The translations under genes and the position numbers were made by a program. The notes below the pieces were generated by a model, which saw nothing but the letters and a program-made list of their open reading frames with translations, was not told the origin of the DNA and ran no database searches. Source: Serratia marcescens (GTDB lineage: Bacteria > Pseudomonadota > Gammaproteobacteria > Enterobacterales > Enterobacteriaceae). Taken from it: a stretch of DNA of 64,000 nt. Positions 1 through 8,328 of the stretch are shown here, one piece after another. The stretch lies in the NCBI RefSeq assembly GCF_029846115.1, contig NZ_JARVZZ010000001.1:2666001-2730000 (forward strand), in the 5' to 3' direction. Numbering within the stretch: the first letter of the stretch is position 1; each line of letters starts with the position of its first letter.

Positions 1-347
1 GCCTTGGTCAGACCCAGCACGCGGCAAGGCGCTTCGATCAGATTCTGAACCACGGTGAGGTGAGGCCACAGGTTGTATTGCTGGAAGACCATGCCGACAT
101 TTTGGCGCAGTTCGCGAATGGCTTTCTCGCCCGGCGCCTGCTTGAAGTCGAATTGGTTGCCGGCGATCTGCAGTTGGCCCGAACGCGGCATTTCCAGCAG
201 GTTCAGCACCCGCAGCAATGAACTTTTCCCGGCGCCGCTTGGGCCAAGCAGCACCAGGGTTTCCCCGGCTGGACAATCCAGCGTGATGTCAAACAGCGCC
301 TGGTGAGCGCCGTAATAGCAATTGATACCGTTAAGTTGAATACTCAT
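1..347 (-). CDS. artP: Arginine ABC transporter ATP-binding protein ArtP (3' end outside window)
   Basis: This is the ATPase of the periplasmic-binding-protein-dependent arginine importer ArtPQMJI at the inner membrane. The N-terminal 115 residues are visible: they begin [20 protein letters not shown], carry the Walker A motif GPSGAGKSS and continue to a Q-loop region ([11 protein letters not shown]). This is almost identical to E. coli ArtP, which is about 242 residues. The gene reads leftward and is cut by the window edge before the ABC signature and Walker B. The ATG at 347 is the family start. E. coli has the same artP-ybjP order. A possible ArgR site lies just upstream. Confidence 0.96.
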   Translation of the reverse strand, partial: MSIQLNGINCYYGAHQALFDITLDCPAGETLVLLGPSGAGKSSLLRVLNLLEMPRSGQLQIAGNQFDFKQAPGEKAIRELRQNVGMVFQQYNLWPHLTVVQNLIEAPCRVLGLTK

Positions 348-357
348 GCGCCAGAAT

Positions 358-371
358 TGAATAGACATTGA
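358..371 (-). promoter_or_regulatory. Possible ArgR (ARG) box upstream of artP
   Basis: TGAATAGACATTGA matches the ARG half-box consensus TGAATWWWWATTCA at 11 of 14 positions, counting the A/T-only centre. It lies 11 bp upstream of the artP start. A weaker similar sequence, AGAATACTTATGCA, is at 394-407. E. coli art genes are repressed by ArgR-arginine. The usual 21-bp pairing of boxes is not clear here, so confidence is low. Confidence 0.3.
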
Positions 372-573
372 TGCCGCAAATGTTAACTTCCACAGAATAC
401 TTATGCAATCTTTGTGCGTTAAAATTTATGAGTGTGCGGCGGGACAGTAAAAGATTAGCACAAGATACCGCGACTCAAGCCGAGGGAGGGGATTTGTGGC
501 GCAGGCTGTGAGATCGGTAGCGAAATTTTTTCTATTGGACGAAATTCGAGCGGTGGACGGACGGCGGGGATGA

Positions 574-596
574 CCGACGCGGTAAGCCCGCGTCGG
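574..596 (-). terminator. Hairpin after ybjP
   Basis: A perfect 9-bp stem (CCGACGCGG paired with CCGCGTCGG) with a 5-nt loop lies 15 bp past the ybjP stop. No U-tract follows it, so it may be a weak terminator or an RNA 3'-end stabiliser. Confidence 0.4.
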
Positions 597-611
597 CCGG
601 GGTATTGCGGG

Positions 612-1154
612 TTACTGGTTTTCCAGCACCTGGCGCACGCTGCCGTTGGTGGCGTGCGCTGGAACATTCAGGTAGCGAATATCATCAACTACCCAGCAGG
701 TCCCTTCGCGCACCATCAGCACTTCGTCCTGCCAGTTCACGGTGCTGTTGGCGTCTTTTTGGTAGCTCAAGTCAACGCGCAGCGGGATGTTTTTCGCATC
801 GGTGTTAGGAATGGTCGAGGCGCTGGCGACGGAGGCGCTGCTTGGCCCCTGCGCATTGCCGGAGAACAGATCGCCGGTTATCCGGTGCTTGCCCGGGTTC
901 TGACCGGCGCTGACCAGATCCTGATACAGCACTTTGCTCAGATAGGGCTGCAGCTGCGCCAGGCGGTTGCTGTCCGGCAAGCCGGCACCCTGCTGGATGC
1001 GCAGGTCATAGAATTTTTGCGCGACCGTATCCGGGCCGCCTTCCACACAGCTGCCGCTGCGGGTGCCGATATCCTTGTATGCCGGTTCCACCGTGGTACA
1101 GGCACTCAGCAACAGCGCTAAGGGTAAAACAGCCGCAATCGTTTTTGTTTTCAT
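612..1154 (-). CDS. ybjP: YbjP-family lipoprotein
   Basis: Predicted lipoprotein of 180 aa with unknown function. The N-terminus has a signal peptide ending in the lipobox LLSAC, with the lipidated cysteine at about residue 19 followed by Thr. No Asp is at +2, which suggests the outer membrane. The stretch TVEPAYKDIGTRSG and the later VASASTIPNTDAKNIPLRVDL are close to E. coli YbjP (171 aa), the artP neighbour. It is transcribed toward artP and has a 160-bp gap to the divergent ybjQ. Confidence 0.92.
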   Translation of the reverse strand: MKTKTIAAVLPLALLLSACTTVEPAYKDIGTRSGSCVEGGPDTVAQKFYDLRIQQGAGLPDSNRLAQLQPYLSKVLYQDLVSAGQNPGKHRITGDLFSGNAQGPSSASVASASTIPNTDAKNIPLRVDLSYQKDANSTVNWQDEVLMVREGTCWVVDDIRYLNVPAHATNGSVRQVLENQ

Positions 1155-1313
1155 CTTATTACCTTATGTGAAAGTCTCTACCATGAAGACCGATAGCTTA
1201 CAGTATAAATGCGTTTTTTGGCCTTGCATTCGTACTGCGTGCCATTGATTAAGCGAACATAACGCCAATCTTCTGGTCATAGATACGTTGAATTAATCAA
1301 ACAAGGAATTCTG

Positions 1314-1637
1314 ATGCAGCTTTCAACTACCCCGACCCTGGAAGGGTTCACCATCACCGAATACTGTGGCGTCGTCACCGGCGAAGCGATCCTCGGTGCC
1401 AACATTTTTCGTGATTTCTTCGCCGGCGTGCGCGATATCGTCGGCGGCCGCTCGGGCGCTTATGAGAAAGAGTTGCGCAAGGCGCGCTTGATTGCGTTCG
1501 AAGAACTGGAAGATCAGGCGAAAGAGCTGGGCGCCAACGCGGTGGTCGGCATCGATATCGATTATGAAACCGTTGGCAAAGACGGCAGCATGCTGATGGT
1601 GACCGTCAGCGGCACCGCGGTGAAAGTCAGCCGCTAA
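1314..1637 (+). CDS. ybjQ: YbjQ, UPF0145 heavy-metal-binding-like protein
   Basis: Small cytosolic protein of 107 aa, UPF0145/YbjQ family, very close to the E. coli protein ([20 protein letters not shown] and the glycine-rich [11 protein letters not shown] are conserved). The fold is related to a heavy-metal-binding-like alpha/beta domain and forms a pentamer in solved homologues; the role is unknown. The ATG at 1314 follows AAGGAA with good spacing. It is divergent from ybjP and convergent with the DUF3300 gene. Confidence 0.95.
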   Translation: MQLSTTPTLEGFTITEYCGVVTGEAILGANIFRDFFAGVRDIVGGRSGAYEKELRKARLIAFEELEDQAKELGANAVVGIDIDYETVGKDGSMLMVTVSGTAVKVSR

Positions 1638-1649
1638 CGCCATTCTCCG

Positions 1650-1673
1650 CGCCCCGGCCGTTCTGCCGGGGCG
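1650..1673. terminator. Hairpin between convergent ybjQ and DUF3300 gene
   Basis: A 9-bp perfect GC stem (CGCCCCGGC with GCCGGGGCG) and a 6-nt loop sit 13 bp after the ybjQ stop and 14 bp before the stop of the opposing gene. There is no strong U-tract on either strand. Confidence 0.45.
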
Positions 1674-1686
1674 ACATCCTGTTGGT

Positions 1687-3201
1687 TCATCCCACCTTGT
1701 GCTGCTCGACGATCGGGCGGTGTTCCTGCGGTTTCACCGGCGCCGGCGTCTGGCGATGCGATATCGGCTGAGCGGACGGCTGGTGGATCTGCGGCGCCGG
1801 GGCAGGATGCGGCATGACGCGTGCTTGCGGCACCGGTGCCGGGCGGACTAACGCCGGATGCTGCGTTGCGGCCGGTTCACGCACCATCGGCTGAACGACG
1901 TGCGGCGCTTCCTGAACCAGAGGGCGCACGGCAGATGGATGCACCGACGCGACGGCCGGCATCGGATGTGTCTGTACCGGTGCTGAATGCACGGCCATCG
2001 GCTGCTGCGCGTGGGGCGCCGTAGGCGCGGTATGCGTGAACGTCGGCATGCTCATCGGTTGCCGCACATGGGGCGCGTTTATCGGCTGTTGCACGTGCGG
2101 CGCGGCCGCTACCGGCTGAGTATGCGCAAAGTTCGGCAGGGTCATCGGCGCATGGGCTGCAGGCGCGACGCGCGGCTGCGCGCCAGGCGTCGGCTGGCTG
2201 AAATGCGGCGTCGGCGCGGCGGTCGTATTGCTGTAGTTATTCACCGTGTGGGTGCTGCGATTCACATTGTTGACGTTGTTATATTGATTGATGTTGGTGA
2301 CGCGATTTACCACGGTGGTGGAATGCGACACGTAGGGCGCATTGCGGTAGACCACCGGTTGGCGTCGATCGTCCCAGCGCATATCCCAGCTATGCCAGCC
2401 GCTGTTGTGCTGATTGAACAATGAGGCGACCGCGATGCCGACGCCGAAGCTGATCGCGCCGGCTGCCAACATGTCGCCGCCGCTGTAGCCTGAAGGTTGA
2501 TACCGATAGCTCGGATAGGCGGGGATCGGCGTGCCGTAGGCCACCCAAGGGTCGTAATGCGGGACGTAAACCGTATCCGGCTGGCTGGGTTCGATGACGA
2601 TGGTTTCGCCCGGCGCCGCCACCACGCTCTGACGATAGGGCTGCTGTTCGACATAACGCGTCGTCGGCGCTACGACGATGCGCTGCTGTGGGCTGTTTTT
2701 CAGCGTGCCCTGTCTGGCCGCCCGCTGGCGCATCACCTGAATGGCGTTCATCACGTCGGTGGGATCGTTGAGGTAGGCGCTGCCCAGAGCCGTGGTCCAG
2801 GGGATATTTTTTGCCATCTGATCGAGTACGTCGGGGAATTGCACCAGGCCGCGCACGCTGGGATCCCAGGGTTGAGCGTCGGCTGCCGAGCTGAGTGCCG
2901 CCGGCTGCAGGCCGCGGTTTTGCACCAGCCAGGCATCTGCGGCGCTGATTTGGTCGGGATAACCTGCGCCGGCCAACACCTGCGCCAGCAGCTTGTCGGG
3001 GAACAGCGCCACCGGGCTGACCAGCTGGTACAGCTGATCGGCGGTCAGCGGCGTATAGGCCGGCGCACTCACATTGGCGGCGGGAGCGGTCGGGGGCGGG
3101 GCGCTTGCGCCCATCGCGTCGGCGACTTTTTGCCGATCGCAGCCGCTGAGCGGCAGTATGGCGGCGCAGAGCAACCAGGACAGATAGCGTGGGGTGAACA
3201 T
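1687..3201 (-). CDS. DUF3300 domain-containing lipoprotein with His/Pro-rich tail
   Basis: Lipoprotein of 504 aa. The signal peptide ends in LPLSGC with Cys21 as the lipidation site and Asp at +2, the classical inner-membrane retention signal. Residues about 50-250 form the DUF3300 domain (LYQLVSPVALFPDKLLAQVL, WDPSVRGLVQFPDVLDQM). A glycine-rich hydrophobic stretch near residues 240-265 (GGDMLAAGAISFGVGIAVAS) could insert in or pack against a membrane. From about residue 300 the protein is disordered: an Asn-rich stretch, then a Pro/His/Gln/Ala-rich tail with repeats of the type APHVQQP, APHVRQP and APHAQQP. Function is unknown. It is absent from this spot in E. coli K-12. Confidence 0.85.
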   Translation of the reverse strand: MFTPRYLSWLLCAAILPLSGCDRQKVADAMGASAPPPTAPAANVSAPAYTPLTADQLYQLVSPVALFPDKLLAQVLAGAGYPDQISAADAWLVQNRGLQPAALSSAADAQPWDPSVRGLVQFPDVLDQMAKNIPWTTALGSAYLNDPTDVMNAIQVMRQRAARQGTLKNSPQQRIVVAPTTRYVEQQPYRQSVVAAPGETIVIEPSQPDTVYVPHYDPWVAYGTPIPAYPSYRYQPSGYSGGDMLAAGAISFGVGIAVASLFNQHNSGWHSWDMRWDDRRQPVVYRNAPYVSHSTTVVNRVTNINQYNNVNNVNRSTHTVNNYSNTTAAPTPHFSQPTPGAQPRVAPAAHAPMTLPNFAHTQPVAAAPHVQQPINAPHVRQPMSMPTFTHTAPTAPHAQQPMAVHSAPVQTHPMPAVASVHPSAVRPLVQEAPHVVQPMVREPAATQHPALVRPAPVPQARVMPHPAPAPQIHQPSAQPISHRQTPAPVKPQEHRPIVEQHKVG

Positions 3202-3388
3202 GTTCGACTCCGCTCTTTCAGCGCAGATGATACTTTGAGACTATCATGGGCGTGAGAGGCCGCCAGTCGGGAGAAACACCCGCTTGCACATCGGCGTTGT
3301 CTGTCATCATTTCTCGATGAGCGTGATGCTTGGACACAGATTAATCGCGCGGCGTTACCGCTTTCACGGACGTCAATCAGGAGGATAA

Positions 3389-4225
3389 GTGAAAATTTGG
3401 CCAGGGATCATCGCCGCCGCGCTGTTGGCGGGATGCCAAAATCCGCAGCAGGACACGCTCGTTGATCGCGGCGCTTACCAGCTCGAAACCCTGCATCAGG
3501 CGCAGGGTGCCGATCAGCGCATCCGGTTTTTGGTGATGCACTACACGGCGGAAGACTTCCATTCATCGCTGAAAACGCTGACCGATGAACATGTCAGCGC
3601 ACACTACCTGCTGCCGGCGCACCCGCAGCGCGAGCACGGTAAACCGACGGTGTACCGGCTGGTGCCGGAGGCGATGCGTGCCTGGCATGCCGGTGCCAGC
3701 GGCTGGCGCGGGCGCAGCAACCTCAACGACACCTCGATCGGCATCGAAATCGTCAACAAGGGTTTCACCCGCAGCATGCTGTTCACCCACTGGCAGCCCT
3801 ATACGGCGGAGCAGATCGCTGTGCTGATCCCGCTGAGCCGCGACATCATCCAACGCTACGGCATCCAGCCGCAGGACGTGGTGGGACACAGCGACATCGC
3901 GCCGCAGCGCAAACAGGATCCCGGCCCGCTGTTCCCTTGGCGGCAGCTGGCGCAGGCCGGCATTGGCGCCTGGCCGGACGAACGAGACGTGCAGCGCTTG
4001 CTGGCGGGGCGCGATCGTCATGCGCCGGTGCCGATGGCGGCACTGCTCGAAAAGCTGGCGCGTTACGGCTATGCGATCGATCCGTCATGGGATGCGCGGC
4101 AGCAGCGCAATGTGCTGGCGGCGTTTCAGATGCACTTCCGGCCCGACGATGTGCGCGGCGAGCCGGATGCAGAGAGTGAGGCGATTGTCGATGCGCTGCT
4201 GGTGAAGTACGGCGCGGCGCGTTGA
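3389..4225 (+). CDS. amiD: N-acetylmuramoyl-L-alanine amidase AmiD
   Basis: Zinc amidase that cleaves MurNAc-L-Ala bonds, also on anhydro-muropeptides, from the outer-membrane inner face. It has 278 aa with a lipoprotein signal (LLAGC, Cys16, Gln at +2, so outer membrane). The Amidase_2 fold carries the Zn ligands His51 (FLVMHYTAEDF) and the later His/Asp set in DVVGHSDIAPQRKQDPG. A C-terminal peptidoglycan-binding-like helical domain follows at about 215-275. The GTG start at 3389 is set by GGAGGAT at 3380-3386. Its stop abuts that of convergent ybjS with no spacer. Confidence 0.95.
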   Translation: MKIWPGIIAAALLAGCQNPQQDTLVDRGAYQLETLHQAQGADQRIRFLVMHYTAEDFHSSLKTLTDEHVSAHYLLPAHPQREHGKPTVYRLVPEAMRAWHAGASGWRGRSNLNDTSIGIEIVNKGFTRSMLFTHWQPYTAEQIAVLIPLSRDIIQRYGIQPQDVVGHSDIAPQRKQDPGPLFPWRQLAQAGIGAWPDERDVQRLLAGRDRHAPVPMAALLEKLARYGYAIDPSWDARQQRNVLAAFQMHFRPDDVRGEPDAESEAIVDALLVKYGAAR

Positions 4226-5236
4226 TTACAGGCCGTGCAGCTTACCGTGATCTTTCAGCCAGCGGGCGGTGCGCGCGATGCCTTCTTCCAGCGAGACGAT
4301 CGGCTGATAGCCCAGCTCTTGCTGCGCGCGGGTGGTATCGAGCGTGAGGTCGAAGTTGAGTTTGGCGACGCCGTAGTGGGTCAGCACCGGCTCCTTCTCG
4401 CTTTTGCTGCCGAGGCGTTCCATGCCGCGCGCCATCATGTCGAGCATCGGATAGGGGACGGAGCGGATGCGGCATTTCATGCCCAAATCGTCGATCAGCT
4501 GCTGCACCACGGTGCGAAGCGGGCGCGGCTGCTGGTTGGTGATGTTGTAGGCGCGGCCGGACGGCGTATCTTCTTTTAGCGTCGCCAGCCACATGGCGTG
4601 CACCGCATTCTCCAGGTAGGTCATGTCCACCATCGCCGCGCCGCCGCGCGGCAGCAGCAGGTTGCCGTAGCGTTTGATCATCTGTAGCAGCCTTGGCAGC
4701 ATCACCTTATCGTGCGGCCCGAACAATCCCTGCGGGCGCAGAATGGTGAAATGGGTCTGCGGATTGGACAGCGCCAACTGCTGGATCACCTGCTCGCCGG
4801 CGGCCTTGCTGCGCGCGAATTCGTTGGCGTAGCGCTGCGGGCGGAAATCTTCGGTCACGTTGCGGTGATGGTGGTAATCGAAATAGATCGCCGGAGAAGA
4901 GATGTGGATGAACTGCGCCACGCCGTAGGCCGCCGCCCATTCGCCGAGGCGGCGGGTGGCGCGGACGTTGGCCAGCTCGAAGGCCTCTTCGGTGCCCCAG
5001 GGCGAGGTAAAGCTGGAGCAGTGCCACAGCACGTCGACGTCGGCCAGCATCGCCTTGGCCTGCGAAGAGATCAGATTGGTGAGATCGGCATGAATGAACT
5101 CAGCGCCCATTTTTTCCAGCAGGCCGCCCATCGCCTGGTTGCGGCCGGTGGCGCGCACTTTGATGCCCTGGCGGCGCAGATATTCAACGGCGTTACGGCC
5201 TAACCCACTGGTGGCACCGGTGACCAATACCTTCAT
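4226..5236 (-). CDS. ybjS: NAD(P)-dependent epimerase/dehydratase YbjS
   Basis: Extended short-chain dehydrogenase/reductase of 336 aa (E. coli 337). The Rossmann motif GATSGLG sits at the N-terminus ([20 protein letters not shown]). The catalytic Ser-Tyr-Lys region should be near [12 protein letters not shown] and the Lys in FARSKAAGE. The substrate is not established; this subfamily resembles 3-beta-hydroxysteroid dehydrogenase/NAD-epimerases. The open frame continues far upstream, but the ATG at 5236 begins the conserved Rossmann strand, so the extension is rejected. It follows ybjT with a 158-bp gap. Confidence 0.92.
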   Translation of the reverse strand: MKVLVTGATSGLGRNAVEYLRRQGIKVRATGRNQAMGGLLEKMGAEFIHADLTNLISSQAKAMLADVDVLWHCSSFTSPWGTEEAFELANVRATRRLGEWAAAYGVAQFIHISSPAIYFDYHHHRNVTEDFRPQRYANEFARSKAAGEQVIQQLALSNPQTHFTILRPQGLFGPHDKVMLPRLLQMIKRYGNLLLPRGGAAMVDMTYLENAVHAMWLATLKEDTPSGRAYNITNQQPRPLRTVVQQLIDDLGMKCRIRSVPYPMLDMMARGMERLGSKSEKEPVLTHYGVAKLNFDLTLDTTRAQQELGYQPIVSLEEGIARTARWLKDHGKLHGL

Positions 5237-5394
5237 AACGGACTCTATTCTCACCCAAAATCGGAATACCGGCGGGCGCTTGCGGCGCCTCCAGCAAATA
5301 AGATGCCATTCTTCCGTGATTTCGTGCGCTATGCAATCGGAAAGCCCCGAAGCACAGCGGCAAACTGTGCGGTTGATCGACAAATGAACGCCGT

Positions 5395-6834
5395 TCAGCG
5401 CTGTTGGCGGTCCAGGCACTCGGCAAGCTCGGCGATGCGCTTCGCCATGCCGCGAAAAATGAACAGGTGTGCGGGCATCATGGCGAACCAATACAGCAGC
5501 CCGCTGAAGCCGGCCGGATGCCACCAGGCGCGCACGTCCAGCGTGCGGCGATCGCCGTGATCGGTAATGGTGAAGCTCAGCCGCCCCAGTCCCGGCGCCT
5601 TCATGCCGAACAGCAGCGCCAGTTGCCGCAGCGGCTTCAGCGTGATGACTTTCCAGCCGTCGATCTCGTCGCCCAGCGCCAGGGTCGCGCGTGCCGGGCG
5701 GCCATAGACCACGCCGTTGCCGATCATGTCGTCCATGCGGGCGCGGATCCGCCACAGAATATTGGCGTAGAAATAGCCTTCTTCGCCCCCCAGCTGCTGC
5801 ACCGTTTGCCACAGGGCCTGGCTGGAGGCGGCGGTGTCCAGCGAACAACCGGCCTGTTTCGGATAGTAACCGTAGCCGGGGCGCCAGCGAGCCCGCGCCG
5901 CCGGATCGTAGCCCCAGTCGGCGGAATCGACCACCTCCTGTTCGCGCTGCAGCGTGGTGGCGACCGCCTGATCAAAGGTGTGCAGCCGCTGCGGGATCAG
6001 GGCCTGCAGCGGCCGGCCGCCGGCGGGCAGATCGTGCTTCAGCCCCTGGATCAGCGCGCGGGCGATCGGCGTCGGCACCGAGGTGATCAGGCTGATGAAC
6101 CACACCGAAATCAGCCGCGTCGGCAAAGGGATCGGGATCAGCCAGCGCCGCTTGCCGCTGAGGGCGATAAAGCGTTTGAACATATCCTGATAGCTGAGGT
6201 ATTCCGGCCCGGCAACGTCGAAGATGCGGTGTTCCTGTGCCGGGTGCGCCAGCAGATCGGCCAGATAAACCAGCAGGTTCTCCAGCGCCACCGGCGACGA
6301 CTTCGAGCGCACCCAGCGCGGCGGCGTCAGCACCGGCAGGTTATAGACCATGTCGCGCATCACTTCGAACGCCGCCGAGCCGGGGCCGACGATGATGCCG
6401 GCGCGCAACTCGGTCACCGGCACGCCGCTCTGGCGCAAGATCTCGCCGGTCAGGCGGCGGGCCGCCAGGTGCGGTGAGCTGTCGTCGTTCGGCTGCAGCG
6501 CGCCGAGGAAGATCACCTGTTTGACGCTGGCATTGCGCAGCGCGTCGCGCAGGTTTTCCGCCGCCTGGCGCTCCTTCTCGATAAAGTCGTCGCCGTCGCC
6601 CATCGCATGCACCAGATAGTAAAGCGTATCTATCTCCCACAGCGCCGCGCTCAGGGTTTCCGGGCGATACAGATCGGCATACAGGCAGTTGACCTGCGGC
6701 CAGTTCCGCTCCTGCAGCCACTCGATGCGCCGCGCGGCGGCGGTAATCTGGTGCCCCTGTTCGATCAGGTGCGGGATCAGGTTCTGGCCTATATAGCCGC
6801 TGGCTCCAAGAACCAGTACGCGTTGGGGTGTCAT
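5395..6834 (-). CDS. ybjT: SDR-family oxidoreductase YbjT (DUF2867)
   Basis: Protein of 479 aa (E. coli 476). The N-terminal NAD(P)-binding domain has GASGYIG in [20 protein letters not shown]. The C-terminal part (about 330-475) is the DUF2867 polyketide-cyclase/START-like region, with [20 protein letters not shown] and later [20 protein letters not shown] predicted membrane-proximal hydrophobic stretch lies around 260-285. Function is unknown; the architecture suggests a redox enzyme for a hydrophobic substrate. The upstream open frame to 6996 lacks family similarity, so the ATG at 6834 is chosen. Confidence 0.92.
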   Translation of the reverse strand: MTPQRVLVLGASGYIGQNLIPHLIEQGHQITAAARRIEWLQERNWPQVNCLYADLYRPETLSAALWEIDTLYYLVHAMGDGDDFIEKERQAAENLRDALRNASVKQVIFLGALQPNDDSSPHLAARRLTGEILRQSGVPVTELRAGIIVGPGSAAFEVMRDMVYNLPVLTPPRWVRSKSSPVALENLLVYLADLLAHPAQEHRIFDVAGPEYLSYQDMFKRFIALSGKRRWLIPIPLPTRLISVWFISLITSVPTPIARALIQGLKHDLPAGGRPLQALIPQRLHTFDQAVATTLQREQEVVDSADWGYDPAARARWRPGYGYYPKQAGCSLDTAASSQALWQTVQQLGGEEGYFYANILWRIRARMDDMIGNGVVYGRPARATLALGDEIDGWKVITLKPLRQLALLFGMKAPGLGRLSFTITDHGDRRTLDVRAWWHPAGFSGLLYWFAMMPAHLFIFRGMAKRIAELAECLDRQQR

Positions 6835-6985
6835 CGGGCCGCCTTGTGCGGTAGAGGATTGGCTGAACGACAGGATGCCAAATCCCGGGTTTAAATGCAC
6901 TTTTTGTATGGGTATAAGCCGGTTGCATACGTCGCGGCGCGAGTTCACACTACGCGCCCCCTTACCGAACGAAAAACCGGATGTC

Positions 6986-7333
6986 ATGAAGCTCAATGTG
7001 ATTTGTTACGCCCTGCTGGGCCTGGTGCTGATCGCCAGCCTGTTCTCGCTGCATCCGGTGTGGATGTGGTTGCTGTTGGCCAACCTGCTGACGTTTCTGA
7101 TCTACGGCGGCGATAAGCTGGCGGCGCGCAAGGGGTGGCGGCGGGTGCCGGAGGCGACGCTGTTGCTGTTCGGCGCGCTGGGCGGGTGGTTGGGCGCACT
7201 GGCGGCACAGCAGCTGTTTCGCCACAAAACCCAGAAGCAGCCGTTTAAAACCTGGTTCATCCTCAGCGTGGCGCTCAACCTGGTGGCGGTGCTGGGGTTG
7301 TGGTACTGGGTTTATGGCCGCTGGATCTTCTGA
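6986..7333 (+). CDS. DUF1294 membrane protein
   Basis: Small integral membrane protein of 115 aa with about four hydrophobic segments and the DUF1294 signature ([30 protein letters not shown], then [12 protein letters not shown] near the end). In other bacteria this domain is often fused to a cold-shock domain; here it stands alone. Function is unknown. The ATG at 6986 gives a membrane-protein start, and the open frame upstream is not similar to the family. It is divergent from ybjT and ends directly against the rpiR-family gene. It is not at this place in E. coli. Confidence 0.82.
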   Translation: MKLNVICYALLGLVLIASLFSLHPVWMWLLLANLLTFLIYGGDKLAARKGWRRVPEATLLLFGALGGWLGALAAQQLFRHKTQKQPFKTWFILSVALNLVAVLGLWYWVYGRWIF

Positions 7334-8158
7334 TTACAACAACAGCGGCAGGGTAGCGCTGGCGGTGGCCTGCATCGCCTGAGCGTAGGCGGGATCGCGC
7401 TGAGCCAGTTCGGCGATCATCAACTCCACCAGTAGCATGGCGCCGACCTTGGCCGGCAGGGCGCCGGCGGTCAGCGGCCCTTCCGGTTTGGCCGCCACCA
7501 GCAGCGTATCCGCCATTTTAGCCAGCGGGCTGCGTTGGGTGTTGCTGATTGCGATCACGCGTGCACCGCGCCCTTTGGCCAACGCCACCGCATGCAGCAC
7601 GTCTTTGGTGGAGCCGGAGCTGGAGATGACGATCAGCAGATCCTGCTCACTCAGCGAGGCGGCGTTCATCGCCGCCCGGTGCATGTCGCTGAACAGTTGC
7701 GCCGGTTTGCCGAGGCGCAACAGTTTGTAGTGCAGGAAATCACCGATGATGGCGCTGGCGGCGACGCCGTAAATCTGCACCGAAGCGCAGCGCTGCAGAT
7801 TGTCCGCCGCCTGTTGCAGCGCCTGCGGATCCAACAGCGCGCCGGTATCCCGCAGCGCCTGCACGCTCTCCTCCACCAAATTTTCCGCCGCGCTTTGCCG
7901 CGTCGTCGCCTCCGGCTGGTTTTGTTGCAGGCTGAGGGCCAGCGCCATTTTAAATTCGGTATAGCCTTTACAGCCCAGATGGCGGCACAGCCGCGTGACG
8001 CTGGCTTCGCTGGTGGCGCTTTCACGTGCCAGTTCGGTGATGGTCAGGTAAACGGCGCGGGAGGGCTCCGCAAGAAGATAGTGCCCGAGCTTTTGCAGCG
8101 TGGGGCTGTACCCCGCCAAATCCTGCCGCAGCCGCAATAACAAGTTGCCTGTATTCAT
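7334..8158 (-). CDS. MurR/RpiR-family transcriptional regulator (likely controls PTS-nanE)
   Basis: Protein of 274 aa. Residues 1-80 form the RpiR winged helix-turn-helix (ELARESATSEASVTRLCRHLG). Residues about 125-250 are a SIS sugar-isomerase domain that binds a phosphosugar effector (VYGVAASAIIGDF-like loop, then VISSSGSTKDVLHAVALAKGRGA). The start at 8158 has AAAGG upstream. It is transcribed away from the PTS-nanE operon across a 170-bp A/T-rich region with repeats, the usual layout for a local repressor. By inference the effector is ManNAc-6-P or GlcNAc-6-P. Confidence 0.9.
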   Translation of the reverse strand: MNTGNLLLRLRQDLAGYSPTLQKLGHYLLAEPSRAVYLTITELARESATSEASVTRLCRHLGCKGYTEFKMALALSLQQNQPEATTRQSAAENLVEESVQALRDTGALLDPQALQQAADNLQRCASVQIYGVAASAIIGDFLHYKLLRLGKPAQLFSDMHRAAMNAASLSEQDLLIVISSSGSTKDVLHAVALAKGRGARVIAISNTQRSPLAKMADTLLVAAKPEGPLTAGALPAKVGAMLLVELMIAELAQRDPAYAQAMQATASATLPLLL

Positions 8159-8252
8159 CACGTTACCTTTCTGAGTATTCCCGTTTCTATTGTGGCGGAA
8201 AGACGCCGCCGCTCGCCAGCGAAATCGACGGATTGTGAAGCCGATCATCGTT

Positions 8253-8313
8253 ATGAATAAAATTTTCATTAAATTAATTTTAATGTGGTAAAAATTTTCA
8301 TCATAAAAATGAT
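8253..8313. promoter_or_regulatory. Cluster of A/T-rich inverted and direct repeats, candidate RpiR operators
   Basis: Between the divergent regulator and PTS genes three overlapping symmetric elements are visible. ATGAA (8253-8257) pairs with TTCAT (8265-8269). CATTAAA (8267-8273) pairs with TTTAATG (8279-8285). ATCAT (8300-8304) pairs with ATGAT (8309-8313). In addition AAAATTTTCAT occurs twice as a direct repeat at 8259-8269 and 8291-8301, 32 bp apart, about three helical turns. This fits cooperative binding by a dimeric or tetrameric RpiR repressor over the promoter. Confidence 0.45.
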
Positions 8314-8328
8314 AGCGGGGAAAAATTT

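Noticed and set aside
4226..5848. ybjS as a 540-residue fusion with an upstream extension
   Set aside because: The extra N-terminal 200 residues overlap ybjT out of frame and lack similarity. The Rossmann start at 5236 matches YbjS length.
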